This document shows, piece by piece, positions 43,051 through 50,838 of a stretch of 64,000 nucleotides of DNA. The position numbers and the translations under genes are program-made. The stretch comes from Streptomyces sp. CB02400 (GTDB taxonomy: Bacteria > Actinomycetota > Actinomycetes > Streptomycetales > Streptomycetaceae), in the NCBI RefSeq assembly GCF_001905725.1, contig NZ_LIWB01000025.1, forward strand, positions 37,537-101,536, in the 5' to 3' direction. The notes under the pieces were generated by a model. That model did no database searches. It was not told the DNA's origin and worked only from the letters and a program-made list of their open reading frames with translations. Every line of letters begins with the position of its first letter. Position 1 is the stretch's first letter.

Positions 43051-43848
43051 CTACTCGGGCTTGCCCACCTGGTCCGAGGTCTCCTCCTCCACGTCCGCCA
43101 TGGCGGGGTCGAGGAGGCGGGAGAGGAAGTGGCGGGTGCGTTCGTGGCGGGGGTGGCCGATGACCTGCTCGGGGGCGCCGTCCTCGACGATCACTCCGCC
43201 GTCCATGAAGACGACCCGGTCGGCGACCTCGCGGGCGAAGGTCATCTCGTGGGTGACGACCATCATCGTCATGCCCTCGTTCGCGAGCATCCGCATGACG
43301 GCGAGGACGTCGCCGACCAGCTCGGGGTCGAGCGCCGAGGTCGGCTCGTCGAACAGCATCACCTCGGGGCCCATGGCCAGCGCGCGGGCGATGGCGACGC
43401 GCTGCTGCTGGCCACCGGAGAGGGAGGACGGGTAGGCGTCCGCCTTCTCCGCGAGGCCCACGCGCCCCAGGTTCTCCGCGGCGGTCTTCGCGGCCTCCGC
43501 CTTGCCCCTGCGCAGCACCCTGCGCTGCGGCAGCGTGAGGTTCTCGGTCACGGTGAGGTGCGGGAAGAGGTTGAACTGCTGGAAGACCATGCCGATACGG
43601 CGGCGTACGGCGTCGATGTCGACATCCGGGTCGGTGAGTTCCGTACCGCCGACGAAGACCTGGCCCTCGGTGGGTTCCTCCAGGAGGTTCACGCACCGCA
43701 GCAGGGTCGACTTGCCCGACCCGGACGGGCCGATGACGCAGACGACCTCGCCCTGGCCGATCTCCAGGTCGATGCCGCGCAGCACCTGGTTGTCGCCGAA
43801 GGACTTGTGCAGACCGCTGACGCGGATCTCCGGTCGGCTCGGGGTCAT
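43051..43848 (-). CDS. Polar amino acid ABC transporter, ATP-binding protein
   Basis: A 265-residue ATPase. Walker A GPSGSGKSTLLRCVNLLE, Q-loop MVFQQFNLFPHLTV, signature SLSGGQQQRVAIARALA, Walker B VMLFDEPTSALDPE and switch His VVTHEMTFAREVAD. The CVNLLEEPTEG and FNLFPHLT features are those of the GlnQ/GluA/HisP group. ATG 43848 overlaps the permease stop (ATGA). With the permease and lipoprotein it forms a complete importer, the single permease presumably acting as a homodimer. Confidence 0.93.
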   Translation of the reverse strand: MTPSRPEIRVSGLHKSFGDNQVLRGIDLEIGQGEVVCVIGPSGSGKSTLLRCVNLLEEPTEGQVFVGGTELTDPDVDIDAVRRRIGMVFQQFNLFPHLTVTENLTLPQRRVLRRGKAEAAKTAAENLGRVGLAEKADAYPSSLSGGQQQRVAIARALAMGPEVMLFDEPTSALDPELVGDVLAVMRMLANEGMTMMVVTHEMTFAREVADRVVFMDGGVIVEDGAPEQVIGHPRHERTRHFLSRLLDPAMADVEEETSDQVGKPE

Positions 43849-44681
43849 TTCACGGCCTCCTGGGCCTTGGCCTCCATACGGCGCACGACGAAGCCGAGCG
43901 GGACGGTGATCAGCAGGTAGCACAGGCCGGCCACCAGGATGGGGGTGGAGTTGGCGGTCTGGCTGGCCAGGTCACGGCCGTACTTGGACAGTTCGCGCTC
44001 CTCCAGGGTGACACCGAGGAACAGCACCAGCGAGGAGTCCTTGAAGAGCAGGACGAGTTCGTTGGTGAGCGGCGGCAGGATGATGCGGAACGCCTGCGGG
44101 ATGATGATGGAGACCATGGCGCGGGCGGGCGAGAAGCCCAGCGAACGGGCCGCCTCCATCTGTCCCTTGGGCACGGCCTGGATGCCGGCGCGGATCGTCT
44201 CCGCCATGTACGCGGCGGCCACCAGGCCGAGGGCGAGGGCGACCTTGCCGTACGTACCGCCGATGATCTCCGTGCCGGGGAAGGCGAGCGGTACGGCGAC
44301 GCCGATGAAGATGAAGATCAGCAGGGCGGGCAGGCCCCGGAAGATCTCGATGTAGATGCCGGCCAGCCAGCGGTACGGGCCGACGGACGACAGCCGCATC
44401 AGCGCGATCACCATGCCGAGGGCGAGCCCGACGGCGAAGCCGGTGACCGTGTAGAGCACGGTGTTCTTCAGCGCCAGCGTGATGACGTCGGGGAACATCC
44501 GCTCGGCGATGTCGGCCTGCGCGAACTGGTTCTGCAGCCTGCCCCAGTCGGCCGTGACCGCGAAGGCGATCACGGCCGCGACGAAGACGGCGTACTGGGC
44601 GCCGCGCGACAGGCTCCGCTTCTGGCGCCTGGTCAGGCCCTTCTTCTTCGGCTGGAGGGGGAGTTTCTCCGTGTCGGCCAT
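43845..44681 (-). CDS. Polar amino acid ABC transporter, permease
   Basis: A 278-residue protein with five or six helices after a basic N terminus (KKKGLTRRQKRSLSRGAQ). ALKNTVLYTVTGFAVGLALG starts the HisM/GlnP domain and EAARSLGFSPARAMVSIIIP is the EAA loop that contacts the ATPase. SSLVLFLGVTLEERELSKYG is also typical. The substrate is an amino acid or related compound. Four bases separate it from the binding-protein gene. Confidence 0.92.
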   Translation of the reverse strand: MADTEKLPLQPKKKGLTRRQKRSLSRGAQYAVFVAAVIAFAVTADWGRLQNQFAQADIAERMFPDVITLALKNTVLYTVTGFAVGLALGMVIALMRLSSVGPYRWLAGIYIEIFRGLPALLIFIFIGVAVPLAFPGTEIIGGTYGKVALALGLVAAAYMAETIRAGIQAVPKGQMEAARSLGFSPARAMVSIIIPQAFRIILPPLTNELVLLFKDSSLVLFLGVTLEERELSKYGRDLASQTANSTPILVAGLCYLLITVPLGFVVRRMEAKAQEAVK

Positions 44682-44685
44682 GGGA

Positions 44686-45537
44686 TCAGGACGCGGCCGG
44701 CGAGGCGGCGGACTCGTCGTACGGGCCGATCCACTTCTCGTACAGCTCCTTGTACGTGCCGTCGGCCTTGGCGTCCGCGAACGCCTTGTTGATGGCCTCG
44801 CGCAGCTTGGTGTTGCCCTTCTTCACCGTGACGCCGTACTGCTCGCCGGTGTCGATCTGCTCGGCGACCTCGAAGGCGTCGGCGTTGGCCTGGTCCTTCA
44901 GCCAGCCCTGGACGACGGGGTAGTCGATGACGACGGCCTTGACCTGGCCGGTGCGCAGGCCGTTGAGGACGGCGTCGGAGGACTCGAAGGAGACCGGGTC
45001 GAAGCCCTCCTTCTTGACGTGGTCCTCGCCGGTGGTCTGCGCCTGCGCGCCGAGCTTGACGTTCTTCGACTTCACGTCGGCGAGGGAGGTGACCCCGCTG
45101 TCCTTGTCGACGAGGACGGCCTGGGTGGCGTTGAAGTACGGGTCGGAGAAGTCGACGTTCTTCTTCCGCTCCTCGGTGATGGTCATACCGGCCGCGGCCA
45201 GGTCGCACTCGCCGGAGTTGAGGAAGGCGCCGGTCTTGAAGTTCTCGAAGGGCGTGTCGAGGATCTCCTGCTTCACGCCCAGGTCCTCGGCGACCAGGTC
45301 GATCAGCGCGACGTCGAAGCCCTGCACCTTGCCGTCGATCTCCGACTGGAAGGGCGGGTACGGGAGGTGGGTGCAGGTGGTGAGCTGCCCCGCCTTGACG
45401 AGCTCGACACCGCCGGCGGCGGTCTTGGAGCCGCTGCCTGAGTCGTCGCTGGAGGTGCAGGCGGTCAGGAGAACCAGCCCGGCCGTCGCGATGGTGGCGG
45501 CCAGCACACGGGTCCGGCGGCCGGGGAGCGTCTTCAC
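44686..45537 (-). CDS. Polar amino acid ABC transporter, substrate-binding lipoprotein
   Basis: A 283-residue protein. The N terminus MKTLPGRRTRVLAATIATAG and lipobox LLTAC place the lipidated Cys at residue 27. The mature part is a family 3 solute-binding protein: GFDVALIDLVAEDLGVK, CDLAAAGMTITEERKKNVDF, SDPYFNATQAVLV and KGNTKLREAINKAFADAK. The group binds Glu, Gln, Asp, His or related compounds. It is first in the operon, behind the promoter and palindrome at 45570-45600. Confidence 0.92.
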   Translation of the reverse strand: MKTLPGRRTRVLAATIATAGLVLLTACTSSDDSGSGSKTAAGGVELVKAGQLTTCTHLPYPPFQSEIDGKVQGFDVALIDLVAEDLGVKQEILDTPFENFKTGAFLNSGECDLAAAGMTITEERKKNVDFSDPYFNATQAVLVDKDSGVTSLADVKSKNVKLGAQAQTTGEDHVKKEGFDPVSFESSDAVLNGLRTGQVKAVVIDYPVVQGWLKDQANADAFEVAEQIDTGEQYGVTVKKGNTKLREAINKAFADAKADGTYKELYEKWIGPYDESAASPAAS

Positions 45538-45569
45538 GGGAGCCTCCTGTCAGGGAACTGTGGGTTCCG

Positions 45570-45597
45570 ATTATAAGGACGGGTTTGAGGGCCTCAA
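45570..45597 (-). promoter_or_regulatory. Strong promoter of the ABC transporter operon
   Basis: On the minus strand TATAAT (45575-45570), a perfect -10 hexamer, stands 16 bases after TTGAGG (45597-45592), a good -35. The expected transcript start is about 25-30 bases before the binding-protein ATG, with AGGAGGCT as ribosome binding site. Such a consensus -10 is rare in this GC-rich DNA. Confidence 0.7.
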
Positions 45598-45600
45598 ACC
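45582..45600. promoter_or_regulatory. 19-bp perfect palindrome, candidate operator
   Basis: GGTTTGAGG-G-CCTCAAACC is a perfect inverted repeat of 9-bp arms with one central base. It covers the -35 hexamer of the promoter above and lies between the divergent transporter operon and the aminotransferase gene at 45724. A repressor binding there would block the transporter promoter; GntR-type regulators use sites of this size. The regulator is not in this window as far as I can tell. Confidence 0.65.
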
Positions 45601-45723
45601 AAACCGATGGTCACGAGGGCGTCCGGCCTGCGAACCGTGCGGTCGGGCTCCCCTCCGGGCGAAGGTTTACCCTCGACCTCGTCATACGTACCCGCGCAGC
45701 CGCCGAGCAAAGAGAGCACCGCC

Positions 45724-46824
45724 GTGACCCACCTTCTCCTCGATCTGCCCCCGCTGAGCGCCGCGCACTTCGCGTCGATCGAGGACCGGGTGGCACGGCT
45801 GCTGAGCACCCGGCAGGACGTCGTGATCATGCAGGGCGAGGCGCTGCTGCCGCTGGAGGGCGCGATCCGCGCGACCGCCGGTCCCGGCACGACCGCGCTG
45901 AACGTCATCACCGGCCCCTACGGGCAGACCTTCGGCGACTGGCTGCGGGACTGCGGCGCCACCGTGATCGACCTGACGGTGCCCTTCCACACGGCGGTGA
46001 CGGCCGAGCAGGTGCGGGCCGCGTTCGCCGAGCACCCGGAGATCGACTTCGTGTCCCTGGTGCACGCGGAGGCGGCGACCGGGAACACCAACCCGGTCGC
46101 GGAGATCGGCGAGGTGGTGCGGGCGCACGGGGCGCTGTTCTACCTGGACGCGGTGGCGTCGATCGGGGCGGAGCCGGTGCTGCCGGACGCGTGGGGCGTG
46201 GACCTGTGCGTGATCGGGGCGCAGAAGGCGATGGGCGGTCCGGCCGGGGTGTCGGCGGTGTCGGTGAGCGAGCGGGCGTGGGCGCGGATGGCGGCGAACC
46301 CCCGGGCGCCGCGCCGGTCGTATCTGTCGCTGCTGGACTGGAAGGAGCGCTGGATCGACGGCGGGCGCAAGGCGCTGCTGCACGCTCCCGCGCAGCTGGA
46401 GATGCTGGCGCTGGAAGCGTGCGTGGAGCGGATCGAGGCGGCGGGGCCGGCCGCGGTGATGGCGCGGCACGCGTCGGCCGCGGCGGCGACACGGGCGGGG
46501 GCGGTCGCGCTGGGTGGAGGTCTTGAGCCGTACGTGCGTGACGCGGCGGATGCGGCGCCGGTCGCCACGACCCTGCGGGCGCCGTCCGGCACGGTGGCGT
46601 CGGAGCTGGTGGCCCGCGCGCTGGCCGCCGATCCGGCGCTTCCGCTGGCCGCGGGCGGGGGTGCGCTCGCCAAGGAGATGATCCGGGTCAACCACTATGG
46701 TCCCGAGGCGACGCCGGGGGCGGTGCGGGCGAGTCTGGCGGCGTTGGGGGCGGCGCTCGGTGAGCAGGGGCTGGACGTGGACACGGAGGGGGCCCTGCGG
46801 GCCGCGGAAGCGGCCTGGCGCTGA
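45724..46824 (+). CDS. Class V PLP-dependent aminotransferase (alanine-glyoxylate type)
   Basis: A 366-residue protein. NVITGPYGQTFGDWLRDCGA, FVSLVHAEAATGNTNPVAEI (family block), LFYLDAVASIGAEPV with the PLP Asp, and VIGAQKAMGGPAGVSAV with the Schiff-base Lys are in the expected order. Known relatives are serine-pyruvate and alanine-glyoxylate aminotransferases. GTG 45724 is chosen because AAAGAGAG precedes it and homologous proteins start close to THLLLDLP; upstream in-frame starts reach back to 45607. It shares its upstream region with the ABC operon. Confidence 0.85.
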   Translation: MTHLLLDLPPLSAAHFASIEDRVARLLSTRQDVVIMQGEALLPLEGAIRATAGPGTTALNVITGPYGQTFGDWLRDCGATVIDLTVPFHTAVTAEQVRAAFAEHPEIDFVSLVHAEAATGNTNPVAEIGEVVRAHGALFYLDAVASIGAEPVLPDAWGVDLCVIGAQKAMGGPAGVSAVSVSERAWARMAANPRAPRRSYLSLLDWKERWIDGGRKALLHAPAQLEMLALEACVERIEAAGPAAVMARHASAAAATRAGAVALGGGLEPYVRDAADAAPVATTLRAPSGTVASELVARALAADPALPLAAGGGALAKEMIRVNHYGPEATPGAVRASLAALGAALGEQGLDVDTEGALRAAEAAWR

Positions 46825-46851
46825 GCGCGGGCCGGGGCCGTCCGCTCTTCC

Positions 46852-47031
46852 TTCGCCCCCGCCGCCCCTTCCCGTCCCGTCCCTGGGGGCTGCGCCCCCA
46901 GACCCCCTTCGGCCCTGAACGGGCCTCGTCCTCAATCGCCGGACGGGCTGACTTCCAGCCCCTCCGGCGTTTGAGGAGCGGGGTCTGGGGCGGAGCCCCA
47001 GGTCGGGACGGGAAGGGGCGGCGGGGGCGAC
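46852..47031. repeat. Family B repeat as an inverted pair
   Basis: Left arm 46852-46950 (TTCGCCCCCGCCGCCCC to CGCCGGACGGGCTG) and right arm 46956-47031 (CAGCCCCTCCGGCGTTTG to GGCGGGGGCGA). It lies 27 bases after the aminotransferase stop and would fold into a long hairpin terminating that transcript. Confidence 0.85.
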
Positions 47032-47455
47032 GAACGCGGGCACGTTGTCGAGGAGGCGGACAACGGCCACGCCGGCCGCCCGCGGGAGCGTATCGACGGA
47101 GTAACCGGACCGTGAATTCCGTGGGATTATCGGAATCCCTCGCACAGATTCTCCCCAGACATTCTTTCGCTTATTTCCCGATTACCTTCCGGAGCAGCTT
47201 CCCGTCTTCTTCTGCCCGGTTTCCTCGGACCTAAACGACACGATTTCGCGAGCTTTCCGGGCGCCGTCACGGGAGTTACACACTTGTGACCGGTTCCACA
47301 TCGCGCCCGCTTTGCTCCATATGTACCGCTCAAATCCGGGCATATCGCCGGGCTCTCGCGCGACCACACCCGTACGCGCGATAACACAGATCGAGCCGGC
47401 ACGTAACCCCGACAGGCGATGCAATTTTGAATTTACCTGGGTAAGTTGAATTCAC
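47032..47455. promoter_or_regulatory. AT-rich upstream region of the ectoine operon
   Basis: This 424-base stretch has no supported gene. From about 47105 it is clearly richer in A and T than the rest of the window. Just before ectA are the palindrome TTACC-TG-GGTAA (47433-47444) and two TTGAATT direct repeats (47427 and 47446, 19 bases apart). TAAGTT (47442-47447) fits a -10 hexamer nine bases before the ectA ATG, which has no Shine-Dalgarno sequence. An osmotic or heat-responsive promoter region is expected for ect genes. Confidence 0.5.
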
Positions 47456-47962
47456 ATGACTGCCGCACAAGCAGACCTGCAAATCGACCGCCCCACCGTG
47501 GCGGACGGAGCCGTGCTGTGGCGGATAGCAAGGGACTCGAAGGTCCTCGACCTGAACTCGTCGTACAGCTATCTGCTGTGGTGCCGTGACTTCGCCGCCA
47601 CCTCGGCCGTCGCTCGCGACGAGCGCGGAGAGCCGATCGGCTTCGTCAGCGGATACCTGCGGCCGGACAGCCCGCGCACCCTGCTCGTCTGGCAGGTCGC
47701 GGTCGACGCGTCGTACCGCGGCCGCGGCCTCGCCGCGGCGATGCTCGACGGGCTGGCCGCCCGGACCGCCGAGGAGCACGCGGTGGACACCGTGGAGACC
47801 ACCATCGCCCCGGGGAACACCGCCTCCGAGCGCCTGTTCACCGCGTTCGCGGAGCGTCACGGCGCCCTGCTGGAGCGCGAGGTGCTGTTCGACGCCGGCC
47901 AGTTCCCCGACGGGCCGCACGACCCCGAGGTGCTGTACCGCATCGGGCCGCTCACGCGCTGA
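47456..47962 (+). CDS. ectA: L-2,4-diaminobutyric acid acetyltransferase EctA
   Basis: A 168-residue GNAT enzyme. It starts MTAAQADLQIDRPTVADGA; LDLNSSYSYLLWCRDFAATS and FVSGYLRPDSPRTLLVWQVA are EctA-specific blocks, and VDASYRGRGLAAAMLDGL binds acetyl-CoA. It acetylates L-2,4-diaminobutyrate at N4, the second step of ectoine synthesis. First gene of ectABCD. No ribosome binding site is visible, so the message may be leaderless. Confidence 0.95.
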   Translation: MTAAQADLQIDRPTVADGAVLWRIARDSKVLDLNSSYSYLLWCRDFAATSAVARDERGEPIGFVSGYLRPDSPRTLLVWQVAVDASYRGRGLAAAMLDGLAARTAEEHAVDTVETTIAPGNTASERLFTAFAERHGALLEREVLFDAGQFPDGPHDPEVLYRIGPLTR

Positions 47963-48049
47963 CCGCGCGGCCCGGCCCCTGGCCTTCCGGCCTCTTCCGA
48001 CTTCTTCCGACTCCCTCTGACCTCCCACGCCACCGAGGAGCGATTCGTC

Positions 48050-49321
48050 GTGACCATCACCCAGCCCGACCTCAGCGTCTTCGAGACCCTCGAGTCCGAG
48101 GTACGCAGCTACTGCCGCGGCTGGCCCGCCGTCTTCGACCGTGCGCACGGCAGCCGCATGTACGACGAGGACGGCCACGAGTACCTCGACTTCTTCGCCG
48201 GAGCCGGCTCACTCAACTACGGGCACAACAACCCCGTGCTGAAACGGGCCCTCATCGACTACCTGGAGCGGGACGGCGTCACGCACGGCCTCGACATGTC
48301 GACGACGGCCAAGCGCGCGTTCCTGGAGTCCTTCCAGAACTGGATCCTGCGCCCGCGCGACCTGCCGTACAAGGTCATGTTCCCGGGCCCGACGGGCACC
48401 AACGCCGTGGAGTCCGCGCTGAAGCTGGCGCGGAAGGTGAAGGGGCGCGAGGCGATCGTGTCGTTCACCAACGCCTTCCACGGCATGTCGCTGGGCTCGC
48501 TCGCGGTGACCGGCAACGCCTTCAAGCGGGCCGGCGCCGGCATCCCGCTGGTGCACGGCACGCCGATGCCGTTCGACAACTACTTCGACGGCAAGGTCGA
48601 GGACTTCCTCTGGTTCGAGCGGCTCCTGGAGGACCAGGGCTCCGGCCTCAACAAGCCCGCCGCCGTGATCGTCGAGACCGTGCAGGGCGAGGGCGGCATC
48701 AACGTCGCCCGGCCCGAGTGGCTGCGCGCCCTGGCCGACCTGTGCGAACGCCAGGACATGCTGCTGATCGTCGACGACATCCAGATGGGCTGCGGCCGTA
48801 CCGGCGCCTTCTTCTCCTTCGAGGAGGCCGGCATCACGCCCGACATCGTCACCGTCTCCAAGTCGATCAGCGGCTACGGGCTGCCGATGGCGCTGACCCT
48901 GTTCAAGCCCGAACTGGACGTCTGGGAGCCGGGCGAGCACAACGGCACCTTCCGCGGCAACAACCCCGCCTTCGTCACGGCCACCGCGGCCCTGGAGGCG
49001 TACTGGGCCGACGGCTCCGCGATGGAGAAGCAGACCCGTGCGCGCGGCGAGCAGGTCGAGCAGGCGCTGATCGCCGTCACCGAGGAGAACCTCGCCGACG
49101 TCAAGGAGTACCGCGGCCGCGGCCTGGTATGGGGCATGGAGTTCCACGACAAGGAGCGCGCGGGCCGCATCGCCCGGCGCGCCTTCGAACTCGGGCTGCT
49201 CATCGAGACGTCCGGCCCCGAGAGCGAGGTCGTCAAGCTGCTGCCGTCCCTGACCATCACCCCGGACGAGCTGGACGAGGGTCTCAGGACCCTCGCCCGC
49301 GCCGTCCGGGAAACCGCCTGA
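48050..49321 (+). CDS. ectB: Diaminobutyrate-2-oxoglutarate transaminase EctB
   Basis: A 423-residue class III aminotransferase. DFFAGAGSLNYGHNNPVLKR near residue 45, FPGPTGTNAVESALKLARK, VDDIQMGCGRTGAFFSFEEA with the PLP Asp, and TVSKSISGYGLPMAL with the Schiff-base Lys. It converts aspartate semialdehyde to L-2,4-diaminobutyrate with glutamate as amino donor. GTG 48050 follows CCGAGGAGCG. The 87-base gap after ectA holds no hairpin of note. Confidence 0.95.
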   Translation: MTITQPDLSVFETLESEVRSYCRGWPAVFDRAHGSRMYDEDGHEYLDFFAGAGSLNYGHNNPVLKRALIDYLERDGVTHGLDMSTTAKRAFLESFQNWILRPRDLPYKVMFPGPTGTNAVESALKLARKVKGREAIVSFTNAFHGMSLGSLAVTGNAFKRAGAGIPLVHGTPMPFDNYFDGKVEDFLWFERLLEDQGSGLNKPAAVIVETVQGEGGINVARPEWLRALADLCERQDMLLIVDDIQMGCGRTGAFFSFEEAGITPDIVTVSKSISGYGLPMALTLFKPELDVWEPGEHNGTFRGNNPAFVTATAALEAYWADGSAMEKQTRARGEQVEQALIAVTEENLADVKEYRGRGLVWGMEFHDKERAGRIARRAFELGLLIETSGPESEVVKLLPSLTITPDELDEGLRTLARAVRETA

Positions 49322-49356
49322 AACACACATCCGAGCCGAGGAGGCATCGCAACACC

Positions 49357-49755
49357 GTGATCGTCCGTTCGTTCAAGGAGCTCGAAGGCACCGACCGGCA
49401 CGTGAAATCGGCGTCCGGCACCTGGGAGAGCAAGCGCATCGTCCTCGCCAAGGAGAAGGTCGGCTTCTCCCTGCACGAGACGATCCTGTACGCGGGTACG
49501 GAGACGTCGATGTGGTACGCGAACCACATCGAGGCCGTCGTCTGCACCAAGGGCGAGGCCGAACTGACCGACCGCGAGACCGGGCAGACGTACACCATCA
49601 CGCCCGGCACCATGTACCTCCTGAACGGCCACGAGCGGCACACGCTCAAGGTCAAGGAGGACTTCCACTGCATCTGTGTCTTCAACCCGCCCGTCACCGG
49701 ACGGGAGGACCACGACGAGAACGGCGTCTACCCGCTGCTCACCGAGGAGGTGTGA
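49357..49755 (+). CDS. ectC: L-ectoine synthase EctC
   Basis: A 132-residue cupin. VIVRSFKELEGTDRHVKS, FSLHETILYAGTETSMWYAN, EAVVCTKGEAELTD and GTMYLLNGHERHTLKVKED contain the conserved metal and substrate residues (Glu, Tyr, His). It closes N4-acetyl-diaminobutyrate to ectoine with loss of water. GTG 49357 follows GAGGAGGCAT. Confidence 0.95.
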   Translation: MIVRSFKELEGTDRHVKSASGTWESKRIVLAKEKVGFSLHETILYAGTETSMWYANHIEAVVCTKGEAELTDRETGQTYTITPGTMYLLNGHERHTLKVKEDFHCICVFNPPVTGREDHDENGVYPLLTEEV

Positions 49756-49761
49756 GTCACC

Positions 49762-50658
49762 GTGACCACGACCACGAACGTCACCGATCTCTATCCCACC
49801 CGCGGCGCCACCGAGGTGGCGACTCCCCGGCAGGACCCGGTCGTCTGGGGCTCCCCGGACACGCCCGGTCCCGTCTCGGCCGGTGACCTCCAGGCTCTGG
49901 ACCGCGACGGCTTCCTCGCCATCGACCAGCTCATCGGACCGGACGAGGTGGGCGAGTACCAGCGCGAGCTGGAGCGGCTCACCACCGACCCGGCGATCCG
50001 CGCGGACGAACGCTCCATCGTGGAGCCGCAGTCCAAGGAGATCCGGTCGGTCTTCGAGGTGCACAAGATCAGCGAGGTCTTCGCGAAGCTGGTGCGCGAC
50101 GAGCGGGTGGTCGGGCGCGCCCGGCAGATCCTCGGCTCGGACGTCTACGTCCACCAGTCGCGGATCAACGTCAAGCCCGGCTTCGGCGCCAGCGGCTTCT
50201 ACTGGCACTCGGACTTCGAGACCTGGCACGCCGAGGACGGCCTGCCGAACATGCGCACCATCTCGGTCTCGATCGCGCTCACCGAGAACTACGACACCAA
50301 CGGCGGTCTGATGATCATGCCGGGGTCGCACAAGACGTTCCTCGGATGCGCGGGGGCCACGCCGAAGGACAACTACAAGAAGTCCCTGCAGATGCAGGAC
50401 GCGGGGACGCCGTCCGACGAGGCGCTGACGACGATGGCGTCGGAGTACGGCATCAAGCTGTTCACCGGCAAGGCCGGCTCGGCGACCTGGTTCGACTGCA
50501 ACGCCATGCACGGCTCCGGCGACAACATCACGCCGTTCCCGCGCAGCAACGTGTTCATCGTGTTCAACAGCGTGGAGAACGCGGCGGTCGAGCCGTTCGC
50601 GGCACCGATCCGGCGGCCGGAGTTCATCGGGGCGCGGGACTTCACTCCCGTCCGGTGA
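49762..50658 (+). CDS. ectD: Ectoine hydroxylase EctD
   Basis: A 298-residue Fe(II)/2-oxoglutarate dioxygenase. FYWHSDFETWHAEDGLPNMR contains the HxD iron ligands and is the EctD signature; FDCNAMHGSGDNITPFPRSN holds the third iron His and the Arg that binds 2-oxoglutarate. It makes (S,S)-beta-hydroxyectoine. GTG 49762 lies six bases after ectC with GAGGAGGTG in front, so the last two genes are translated together. A terminator hairpin follows at 50677. Confidence 0.95.
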   Translation: MTTTTNVTDLYPTRGATEVATPRQDPVVWGSPDTPGPVSAGDLQALDRDGFLAIDQLIGPDEVGEYQRELERLTTDPAIRADERSIVEPQSKEIRSVFEVHKISEVFAKLVRDERVVGRARQILGSDVYVHQSRINVKPGFGASGFYWHSDFETWHAEDGLPNMRTISVSIALTENYDTNGGLMIMPGSHKTFLGCAGATPKDNYKKSLQMQDAGTPSDEALTTMASEYGIKLFTGKAGSATWFDCNAMHGSGDNITPFPRSNVFIVFNSVENAAVEPFAAPIRRPEFIGARDFTPVR

Positions 50659-50676
50659 GCCGGATCCGGGCGGGGG

Positions 50677-50695
50677 TCCGGGGGTCGCCCCCGGA
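50677..50695 (+). terminator. Terminator of ectABCD
   Basis: TCCGGGGG-TCG-CCCCCGGA, an 8-bp perfect stem with a three-base loop, starts 18 bases after the ectD stop. Confidence 0.65.
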
Positions 50696-50774
50696 TGTCA
50701 CAGCATTGGCGCTCGGGACTCCACTCCGGTGAAGTAGGCGCTACGACGGTGAAGCAGCCGCGCCACAAGACTGC

Positions 50775-50814
50775 GGGCCGGGCCTCCTCGTGTGGGACAA
50801 GGAGGCACCGGCCC
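50775..50814 (-). terminator. Terminator of the reverse-strand aminotransferase gene
   Basis: GGGCCGG and GCCTCCT (50775-50788) pair with AGGAGGC, one bulged A, and CCGGCCC (50800-50814), a 14-bp stem located 25 bases beyond the stop codon of the minus-strand gene at 50839. Confidence 0.6.
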
Positions 50815-50838
50815 GCTGCCGTGTGTCCGGCGAAGGGG

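Noticed and set aside
40789..43920. 1043-codon open frame on the plus strand over the LAETG protein, amidohydrolase and ATPase genes
   Set aside because: It covers three well-supported genes on the other strand and an inverted repeat; low-complexity translation without motifs.
47182..47424. 80-codon minus-strand frame in the AT-rich region before ectA
   Set aside because: No ribosome binding site and no recognised motif; lower GC there gives little codon-bias evidence. It cannot be excluded as a small gene.
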